A stretch of DNA of 42,887 bases from Janthinobacterium sp. GW456P (GTDB taxonomy: Bacteria; Pseudomonadota; Gammaproteobacteria; Burkholderiales; Burkholderiaceae_D), in NCBI RefSeq assembly GCF_002127655.1, contig NZ_NEHB01000001.1, forward strand, positions 128,854-171,740. The letters run 5' to 3'. Under the pieces are notes generated by a model, which was given only the letters and a program-made list of their open reading frames with translations, did not search any database and had not been told where the DNA came from. Shown here piece after piece: positions 33,942 through 42,887 of this stretch (position 1 is the stretch's first letter; the number at the start of each line of letters is the position of its first letter). Position numbers and translations under genes: made by a program.

Positions 33942-34697
33942 ATGCGTATCCTCTGTATCAAAGCCGCCGGCGGCGGCGTGTTTCTTTCCATCGTTCATGT
34001 CGGCGCGCAAGCGTCCGCCTTAGCGCACGATATGTCGCCGTTGGGCATGTTCTTCGCCGCCGACCAGATCGTCAAAAGTGTGCTCATCGGCTTGCTGCTC
34101 GCCGCGCTGGCCACCTGGGTGGTCTTGCTGGTGAAGGGCGCCGGCTTGTTGCAAGCGCGGCGCGCGGCGGCGCAAGCCGTCGCCATGCTGAAGACGGCCA
34201 CGTCCTTGCCGGACGCGGCCGTCAAAGTGGAGGGCGCAGGCAGCAATTCGCTGGCGCAGCAGCTGCTGGCCGAGGTGCAGCAGGAACTGAGTCTGTCGCA
34301 TGCCAGCGCGCCGGCGGCGGCCCTGAAGGAGCGGGCCGGCTTCCGCCAGGAACAGTTCATTGCGCAGCAGGTACGCGCCATGACGCAAGGCATTGGCTTG
34401 CTGGCCAGCATAGGCGCCGTGGCGCCCTTCGTCGGCCTGTTCGGCACCGTGTGGGGCATCATGAACAGTTTTATCGGCATCGCCGTCAGCCAGAGCACGA
34501 ATCTGGCCACCGTCGCGCCCGGTATCGCGGAAGCCTTGCTGGCCACCGCCTTGGGCCTGGTGGCGGCGATACCCGCCGTCGTCATCTACAATGTCTTGAG
34601 TCGTGGCATCAATCAATACAAGGCGCAGCTGCGCGCCGCCTCGGCGCAAGTGCTGCTGATGCTGAGCCGCGACCTCGACGTGCGCAAGCAGGCCTGA
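33942..34697 (+). CDS. exbB: ExbB-type energising protein
   Basis: 251 residues from the ATG at 33942; a signal-like N-terminus precedes [18 protein letters not shown]. Three membrane helices: about 42-65, and two near the C-terminus ([42 protein letters not shown]), which match the conserved MotA/TolQ/ExbB core with its Thr residues. It forms the proton channel pentamer with ExbD that drives TonB. exbD starts 3 bp downstream. Confidence 0.92.
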   Translation: MRILCIKAAGGGVFLSIVHVGAQASALAHDMSPLGMFFAADQIVKSVLIGLLLAALATWVVLLVKGAGLLQARRAAAQAVAMLKTATSLPDAAVKVEGAGSNSLAQQLLAEVQQELSLSHASAPAAALKERAGFRQEQFIAQQVRAMTQGIGLLASIGAVAPFVGLFGTVWGIMNSFIGIAVSQSTNLATVAPGIAEALLATALGLVAAIPAVVIYNVLSRGINQYKAQLRAASAQVLLMLSRDLDVRKQA

Positions 34698-34700
34698 GCC

Positions 34701-35126
34701 ATGGCCAGCCTTTTCCCTTCGCAGGACGACGACACGGCCGACATGCCGGAATTGAGCGAGATCAATGTCACGCCCTTCATCGACGTGATGCTGGTGCTGC
34801 TGATCATCTTCATGGTGGTCTCGCCGCTGGCCACCGTCGATCTGAAGATCGACTTGCCGGCCGCCACGGCCCAGCCCGAGCCGCGTCCCGACAAACCGCT
34901 GTTTATCTCGCTGAAAGCGGACCGCAGCCTGTACCTGGGCGAGTCGCCCGTGGCGCGCGGGAAGCTGGGCAGTTCGCTTGACGCACAGACGGGCGGCGAC
35001 CGCCAGCGCACCCTGTTTTTCCAGGCCGACAGGCAAGCCGCGTATGAAGACGTGCTGGGCGTGATGGACGCCTTACGCCAGGCCGGCTACCTGAAAGTGG
35101 CCCTGGTGGGCCGGGAGGGCGGGTGA
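34701..35126 (+). CDS. exbD: ExbD-type energising protein
   Basis: 141 residues. MPELSEINVTPFIDVMLVLLIIFMV is the single transmembrane segment with the essential proton-binding Asp (FIDVMLVL). The periplasmic part ends in YEDVLGVMDALRQAGYLKVALV, as in ExbD/TolR. tonB overlaps its stop codon by 4 bp. Confidence 0.93.
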   Translation: MASLFPSQDDDTADMPELSEINVTPFIDVMLVLLIIFMVVSPLATVDLKIDLPAATAQPEPRPDKPLFISLKADRSLYLGESPVARGKLGSSLDAQTGGDRQRTLFFQADRQAAYEDVLGVMDALRQAGYLKVALVGREGG

Positions 35127-35902
35127 ATCCGCGTCCGATATTCAACTGGGGCATCGCCACGTCGCTGGTGTCGGCTACCGCGCTGTCGCTGCTGCTGTGG
35201 GCGGCCTGGCAACCCGTCGCCGTCGCGCCCGCGCAGCCGCCCGCCAGCGTGATGGTCGTATTTGCCGCGCAAGCGATGTCGCCGGAGGCACAACAGGCTG
35301 CTGCGGCAGGGGCGCGCCAGTCGGCCGCGTCCAGCGCAGCCCAACCGAAAAAGAGTACGAACAGACAAGAAGCGCTGCCCGTACTGGCGCGTGCCGCCGC
35401 GCCGCACATCGTCGCGGCGGAAAAAGAAGCGAAGGCAGAAGCCAGTCCGTCGCCTGATCCCGGCAAGGATGCCGCCAGGGAAGCTGCCGTGCCCGCGCAG
35501 GCCAGCAGCAGCACCATGCCGGCGCCCGCCGCCGTGCGCGGTCCGCAGGCGGCACCGTTCGACAGCGACACGCCGCCCGCCAGCGCGGCGCCGGCCAGCT
35601 GGCAAAGCAGGGTGCTCAGCCACCTGGCGCATTTCAAGCGCTATCCGGGCGACGCGCGCCAGCGCAAACGGGCCGGCGCCGCCTGGGTGCGCTTCCAGGT
35701 CGACCGCGACGGCAAGCTGCTGGCCAGCGAACTGCTCACCTCGTCGGGCACGGTGCTGCTCGACCGCGAAGCGCTGCAAGTGATCGAGCGCGCGCAACCG
35801 CTGCCGCCGCCGCCCGACAGCGTCCTGCACCAGGGCACGGTGACCGTCACCTTGCCGGTGTCGTTCAAGCTCGACGCCAAGAGCGGCCACGGCACCAGCT
35901 GA
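35123..35902 (+). CDS. tonB: TonB
   Basis: 259 residues from a GTG in a GTGA overlap with exbD. An N-terminal membrane anchor (about 8-28) is followed by an Ala/Pro/Lys-rich periplasmic spacer and a TonB C-terminal domain (YPGDARQRKRAGAAWVRF, LDREALQVIERAQPLPPP). It transmits proton-motive force to outer-membrane receptors, here most likely to the receptor encoded 31 bp downstream. Confidence 0.92.
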   Translation: MNPRPIFNWGIATSLVSATALSLLLWAAWQPVAVAPAQPPASVMVVFAAQAMSPEAQQAAAAGARQSAASSAAQPKKSTNRQEALPVLARAAAPHIVAAEKEAKAEASPSPDPGKDAAREAAVPAQASSSTMPAPAAVRGPQAAPFDSDTPPASAAPASWQSRVLSHLAHFKRYPGDARQRKRAGAAWVRFQVDRDGKLLASELLTSSGTVLLDREALQVIERAQPLPPPPDSVLHQGTVTVTLPVSFKLDAKSGHGTS

Positions 35903-35933
35903 ATTTTTCAATCACATAAGAAATCGAGGGTGT

Positions 35934-38192
35934 ATGCATATCAAGACAATGACGCAGGCCGTGGGCATCTGCATGGCCTTGCTGGCGCAGCAGGGATGGG
36001 CACAACAGGCACAAGAGAGTGGCAAGGTCGCGTTTTCGCCGCTGAACGTATCGGGTGAAACGGTTCCGGCGGAACAGCAGGCGCTGGAAAAACCGGGCGC
36101 CGTCAGCGCGCGCGGCGCGGACACGCGCTTGCAGAGCGTGGACCAGATCGTGCGCAGCATGCCGGGCACGTTTACCCAGATCGATCCGGCGCAGGGTGCC
36201 GTCAGCGTCAACATCCGCGGCCTGTCGGGCCTGGGGCGCGTCAACATGATGGTCGATGGCGTGAGCCAGAATTACTATGGCAGCGCACCCTCGTCCGTGT
36301 CGCACGGCGGCGTACCCAGCAGCCAGTTCGGTGCCTTGATCGATCCAAACTTCATCATCGGCGTGGATGTGTCACGCGGCAATGTCGTCGGCGGCGATGG
36401 CGTCAATGCGCTGGCCGGCAGCGCCAACTTCCGCACCATCGGCGTCGATGACGTGGTCTTCGCCGGCGAAAAGGTGGGCGCGCGCACGAAGATGTCGACA
36501 GGGAATAACGGCGTGGGACGCAGCGCCATGCTGGCCGTGGGCATGAAAAAAAACGCCTTCGATGGCGGCAGCGTGGGCTTCATGGCCGCCACCAGCGCGA
36601 GCGTGATCGGCAACAACTACACGAATGCGAAGGGCGTCAACAGCGAGGAGTTCGGTTTCGGCTACAACCGTTATTACAAGCAAAAACCCAAGTCGCAACT
36701 GCTCAAGCTGGATCTCAAACTGAGCGACTTCCATGCGCTGGAACTGTCGGCGCGCGATTACCGCAATACGTTCACGCGCCGCGATATCCAGAGCGATGAT
36801 TACTATGTGAAATATCACTACACGCCGTTTTCGGAATTGATCGATCTCAATGTGGTGGCCAGCAGCAGCCGCGGCAAGCAGAAATACATGCCCGAGGCGT
36901 TGACCAATTTCATCAACACGAATGCGGCCAACCGCGCCGATGCCATTGACATCAACAACACGAGCAGCTTCAGGCTGGCCGGCGGCGACGCGCTGGTGAC
37001 GGTGGGCGGCAAGCTCATGCGCAATCAATACAGCAAACACGTGGAAAGCCTCGTCGACGACCCGGACAACCTGGATGCGAACCGGCAATCGATTGAAAAC
37101 AATACGTTTGGTCCCGCCGGCAAGCAAAAGATCGACAGCCTGTATGCGGGCTTACAGTACAACCGCGGCATCTATCAGCTCAATGCGGGCCTGAATTACA
37201 CGCGTTTCGAATTGACGGGCCACAAGCCGGCCTGCGATGAGCGCGTGAAATGTTTCCCGCAAGGGGAGAGCAATATCGCGCTGAAGGAACACGGCATCAA
37301 TCCATCCCTATTGCTGTCGGCCCAGGTTGCGCCGTGGTTCCAGCCGTTTGCCAGCGCCGAGCGCACGATGCGCGGGCCGAATCCGCAGGAAGTGTTTTTC
37401 TCGAATGACGGCGGGGCCTCGATGAACCCGTTTCTGAAGGGCGAGAAAGCGACGACCTATCAGCTGGGCTTCAATTCCAGCCTGCACGGTTTGCTGAGTG
37501 CCAACGATGCGCTCAACTTCAAGGCGCTGTATTTCAAGAGCAAGATTGATGGCTATATCACCAGCCAGTCTTTCCTCGTGTGCGACAAGGGGCGCAAATG
37601 CAATATCGCGGAAGTGCTTGCCACGGACTGGGAGACGGTCGATGAGTACGTGACCAACATGTATATCTACATCAACTCGTCCACGCCCGTGCGCACGCGC
37701 GGCTGGGAACTGGAAGCGCAGTACCAGCTGGGGCCGGCGTATGCGCGCCTGTCGTACACGCGTGACAAGACCAGCCAGCCCACCTCGATCGCCAGCGCGT
37801 GGTTTGGCGCGGCCGACATCAGCGAGCTGCCCAGCACCTATTACAACCTCGACGTGGGCACGCGTTTGCTGGACAATAAAATGGAGATCGGCGCCATCCT
37901 CAAGCACACGGGATCGAACCGCCGGCTGTCGCCGGACAATGAAGCCGATGAAGCGACGGGCGAAGTGCTGAAGGTGGACAATCCGAAGATCCCGGCCGTG
38001 GTCGACTTGTATGCGAGCTGGCAGGTGTCGAAAAACCTGTTCTTGCGCCTGTCCGTGCAGAACGCCATGAACAAGGATTTTTCGGAAGCGCTGAACCGCC
38101 TGAACTCGATGCCGTCGCAGTCGCAGGACAACACGCCGCTGAGCACGGCGCGGGGCAGGACCTATGTGGCAGGGCTGGAGTACCGGTTCTAG
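35934..38192 (+). CDS. TonB-dependent haem receptor, HasR-like
   Basis: 752 residues, ATG with GAGGG upstream; signal peptide cleaved after GWA. The plug has SVNIRGLSGLGRVNMMVDGVSQNYYG, SSQFGALIDPNFIIGVDVSRGN and NALAGSANFRTIGVDDVV, which closely resembles HasR/HmuR-type haem receptors in my memory. The barrel ends in VAGLEYRF with terminal Phe. Two Cys pairs (CDERVKC and CDKGRKC) probably form extracellular loop disulfides. The gene order chaN-exbB-exbD-tonB-receptor and the Fur box support haem import. A haemophore gene was not seen. Confidence 0.88.
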   Translation: MHIKTMTQAVGICMALLAQQGWAQQAQESGKVAFSPLNVSGETVPAEQQALEKPGAVSARGADTRLQSVDQIVRSMPGTFTQIDPAQGAVSVNIRGLSGLGRVNMMVDGVSQNYYGSAPSSVSHGGVPSSQFGALIDPNFIIGVDVSRGNVVGGDGVNALAGSANFRTIGVDDVVFAGEKVGARTKMSTGNNGVGRSAMLAVGMKKNAFDGGSVGFMAATSASVIGNNYTNAKGVNSEEFGFGYNRYYKQKPKSQLLKLDLKLSDFHALELSARDYRNTFTRRDIQSDDYYVKYHYTPFSELIDLNVVASSSRGKQKYMPEALTNFINTNAANRADAIDINNTSSFRLAGGDALVTVGGKLMRNQYSKHVESLVDDPDNLDANRQSIENNTFGPAGKQKIDSLYAGLQYNRGIYQLNAGLNYTRFELTGHKPACDERVKCFPQGESNIALKEHGINPSLLLSAQVAPWFQPFASAERTMRGPNPQEVFFSNDGGASMNPFLKGEKATTYQLGFNSSLHGLLSANDALNFKALYFKSKIDGYITSQSFLVCDKGRKCNIAEVLATDWETVDEYVTNMYIYINSSTPVRTRGWELEAQYQLGPAYARLSYTRDKTSQPTSIASAWFGAADISELPSTYYNLDVGTRLLDNKMEIGAILKHTGSNRRLSPDNEADEATGEVLKVDNPKIPAVVDLYASWQVSKNLFLRLSVQNAMNKDFSEALNRLNSMPSQSQDNTPLSTARGRTYVAGLEYRF

Positions 38193-38210
38193 TTTTTGAG
38201 CAAAGCTGCG

Positions 38211-38328
38211 ACGCCTGACAAAACTGTAGCGAGCGGAGGTGATTTGTGGCCGAGAAGCGCAGCTGTGCTATAGCACAGTGAGCATCGCCGGCCGCAAAGC
38301 GCACCGCGCAGTAAGTTTTGTCAGGTGT
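38211..38328. repeat. Second dispersed-type palindromic repeat, 118 bp
   Basis: The ends are inverted (ACGCCTGACAAAACT against AGTTTTGTCAGGTGT) and the centre is a perfect palindrome CTGTGCTATAGCACAG (38263-38278). The whole gap between the haem receptor and the convergent PRC-barrel gene is this structure. I recall similar sequences in related genomes but cannot check it here. It could serve as a terminator or a REP-like element. Confidence 0.7.
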
Positions 38329-38330
38329 TA

Positions 38331-38732
38331 TCAACGCGGCGTGGTGCCGTAGTAGCTATGGATCGACGTCGCCCATGCCTGGTCCGCCATGTTCGGCCAG
38401 TTATCCGTATCGAAGCCGGGCGCGTTTTCGATGCGTTCCTTGTCGACGTTCAAGGTGAAGCGCTTGTTGACGGTGTCGAGCAGCAGCGCTTCCCAGGGCA
38501 CGGCGAACAGCTTTTCGCCGATGGTGAAGACACCGCCGTGCGACATGACGGCATAGGCGATTTTGCCGCTGCGCATGTCAATCATGATTTCCTTGATTTC
38601 GCCCAGGTGTTCATCCTTGGCGTTGTGTACATGGTCGCCGATCAGGGTGTCGGCACCCATCAGCTCAGGGCCGGGGCCTTTGTGGCCGCGGTTGACATAC
38701 ATGCCGTAGGCGTCGCGTTCTTCGTAGCTCAT
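38331..38732 (-). CDS. PRC-barrel domain protein, short paralogue
   Basis: 133 residues from the ATG at 38732, set by AGGAGGT 7 nt upstream. PGPELMGADTLIGDHVHN, LGEIKEIMIDMRSG and LFAVPWEALLLD are nearly the same as in the gene at 598-1185, but the Ser-rich tail is absent and the protein ends shortly after NWPNMADQAWATSIHSYYG. Both are on the minus strand. No partner gene is evident. Confidence 0.88.
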   Translation of the reverse strand: MSYEERDAYGMYVNRGHKGPGPELMGADTLIGDHVHNAKDEHLGEIKEIMIDMRSGKIAYAVMSHGGVFTIGEKLFAVPWEALLLDTVNKRFTLNVDKERIENAPGFDTDNWPNMADQAWATSIHSYYGTTPR

Positions 38733-38934
38733 GATAGACCTCCTGTTGAAAAATTCCAGTCTGGCGCCAGGGCGCGGCAGGGTCTGTTCGCTCGCCCACA
38801 CAAAGTATGGAATTGGAAATATTTCAATTCTTGCTATCGGGTAATTTTGTTGTGCGTAGACAGCAGGAGGGGGACGGATAGTCGGTATTTGGCGCAAATT
38901 TCCGCGCGCGGGGGGCGACGCAGGCGGGCTTTAG

Positions 38935-42056
<3,122 letters not shown>

Positions 42057-42076
42057 GCTGATGTAAAACCCACTGG

Positions 42077-42103
42077 CCGGCCGGAGAAATCCGGCCGGTT
42101 TGT
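42077..42103 (+). terminator. Rho-independent terminator after eno
   Basis: CCGGCCGGA-GAAA-TCCGGCCGG followed by TTTGTT, a GNRA-type loop on a 9-bp stem. It ends 15 bp before ftsB, so ftsB depends on read-through or its own promoter. Confidence 0.85.
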
Positions 42104-42117
42104 TAACCGACTACCCC

Positions 42118-42441
42118 ATGCGCCTGATTACGCTCGCCCTGGCAGCCCTGCTGCTGCTGATCCAATTTCCCCTCTGGCTGGGTAAAGGCGGCTGGCTGCG
42201 CGTTGCCGACATGGAAGCGCAGGTGGCGGTGGCCAATAAAAAGAATATGGAATTGAAGGCGCGAAATGCCAAGCTCGAATCCGAAGTGCGCGACCTGAAA
42301 GATGGGACGGGCGCCGTCGAGGAGCGTGCCCGCTATGAGCTGGGCATGGTCAAACAGAATGAGATTTTCGTGCAGATCGTGCGCAAGGGACAAACCCCGC
42401 CACTGCTGGAAACGCCGGTGGACGCCGCGGCGCCACATTAA
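42118..42441 (+). CDS. ftsB: Cell division protein FtsB
   Basis: 107 residues from the ATG at 42118. A short cytoplasmic end is followed by one membrane helix ([18 protein letters not shown]) and a coiled coil (residues about 30-70, [19 protein letters not shown]), ending with [17 protein letters not shown]. This matches FtsB of the FtsQLB divisome complex. The location after eno is conserved in proteobacteria. Confidence 0.92.
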   Translation: MRLITLALAALLLLIQFPLWLGKGGWLRVADMEAQVAVANKKNMELKARNAKLESEVRDLKDGTGAVEERARYELGMVKQNEIFVQIVRKGQTPPLLETPVDAAAPH

Positions 42442-42463
42442 GATAGTAGGACTTCCCGCTTGC

Positions 42464-42487
42464 CAGCCTGGGCCGATTGCCAGGCTG
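42464..42487. terminator. Hairpin between ftsB and the small ORF
   Basis: CAGCCTGG and CCAGGCTG form an 8-bp stem with an 8-nt loop, between convergent genes. No T-run. Confidence 0.4.
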
Positions 42488-42562
42488 ACATATCACAGCT
42501 TTATTACTACCTGATACTTCTTACTTTCTCCTGCTATACACGACTGCCTTGCTGCTTGCTGA

Positions 42563-42655
42563 TCAGAAACGGGCCTTGCCGGTCGAGATCAGGTAGAAAT
42601 GGATGCCGGTAACGACGACGGCGACGGCGATCAGTGCGGTTTCGAGGAACATCAT
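42563..42655 (-). CDS. 30-residue single-helix membrane protein
   Basis: A short reading frame on the minus strand with AAGGA 5 nt before ATG-ATG and a TGA stop. It starts MMFLETALIAVAVVV, has one strongly hydrophobic helix through LIS, and ends with a basic STGKARF tail, as expected for a single-pass inner-membrane microprotein with the positive end cytoplasmic. The architecture resembles regulatory small subunits such as CydX or KdpF, but no sequence match is claimed. It lies between ftsB and the 95-bp repeats. Confidence 0.6.
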   Translation of the reverse strand: MMFLETALIAVAVVVTGIHFYLISTGKARF

Positions 42656-42684
42656 AAAAATCCTTGTGAGTAAATAGTTAGCTT

Positions 42685-42887
42685 AAAAAACGTCCAGTGC
42701 CAGGCGCCAAGCCGAAGACAGTACGAACGTACGGCAAGGCGCAGGCAACGCACTTTTGGACAGGCGTTTAGTCAGCATAAAAAAACGTCCAGTGCCAGGC
42801 GCCAAGCCGAAGACAGTACGAACGTACGGCAAGGCGCAGGCAACGCACTTTTGGACAGGCGTTTAGTCAGCATAAAAAAACGTCCAG
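42685..42887. repeat. 95-bp palindromic repeat in tandem, continuing past window end
   Basis: The unit starting AAAAAACGTCCAGTGC occurs at 42685 and again with exact 95-bp period (CGTCCAG at 42691, 42786 and 42881). Two units are complete and a third begins at the window end. Each contains the inverted ends GTCCA-GTGC/GCAC-TTT-TGGAC, an AGGCGCC segment and the small hairpin GTACGAACGTAC. It is the same family as 11593-11694. Confidence 0.9.

Noticed and set aside
42685..42887. CRISPR-like regular repeats
   Set aside because: The 95-bp units abut directly, so there are no variable spacers, and no cas genes are present.

Overview
This 42.9 kb, GC-rich window looks like the chromosome of a beta-proteobacterium of the family Oxalobacteraceae (Janthinobacterium/Massilia/Duganella-like). 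That placement is inferred from gene order (pyrG-eno-ftsB), the imuA-imuB/dnaE2 SOS mutasome, protein sequences and dispersed intergenic palindromes that I remember from that family. No rRNA or tRNA gene was seen. Most genes are housekeeping, stress or transport functions with ordinary codon use.

Layout. 1-450: left end of an IS110-family element on the minus strand, holding the start of the transposase and the non-coding leader that should encode its bridge RNA; the element joins a REP palindrome at 451. 453-604: two REP hairpins and short 9-bp tandem repeats. 598-6247: PRC-barrel protein, PHB-depolymerase-type esterase, MdfA-like efflux pump, and a large DXD glycosyltransferase fused to a GNAT domain. 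6294-11508: putative Na+/H+ antiporter, LexA-box-controlled imuA-imuB, a YfcG-type glutathione transferase, and an alpha/beta hydrolase that lacks its usual OsmC partner domain. 11593-18454: a dispersed palindrome, a small hypothetical gene, M61 peptidase, an Hsp20 gene with a sigma-32-type promoter and possible RNA thermometer, then htrA - response regulator - histidine kinase preceded by two PmrA-like boxes.

18550-27464: a CoaD-like nucleotidyltransferase fused to an HD phosphohydrolase, a DsbA-fold isomerase, an OsmC-YcaO fusion, a histidine phosphatase coupled to a tiny zinc-ribbon protein, a VOC protein, a TonB-dependent receptor and a degenerate PhzF-like protein. 27530-32710: dnaE2 with its own LexA box, a GNAT acetyltransferase and an FAD-linked D-lactate/glycolate-type dehydrogenase. 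32813-38192: a Fur-box-headed iron/haem uptake set (ChaN-like lipoprotein, ExbB, ExbD, TonB, HasR-like receptor). 38211-42887: a second dispersed palindrome, a second PRC-barrel protein, pyrG, eno, ftsB, a 30-residue membrane protein too short for normal gene calling, and a 95-bp palindromic repeat in tandem running off the window end.

Functional themes. imuA, imuB and dnaE2 form one mutagenic translesion synthesis machine, split into two LexA-controlled sites about 18 kb apart. The Hsp20, M61 peptidase and HtrA/two-component block looks like protein-quality and envelope-stress control. The chaN-exbBD-tonB-receptor run is a self-contained energised haem importer. The most unusual items are the IS110 bridge RNA whose target-binding arm is duplicated exactly in tandem (with the element sitting at the CT core of a REP), the GT-GNAT and CoaD-HD fusions, and the dispersed structured repeats.
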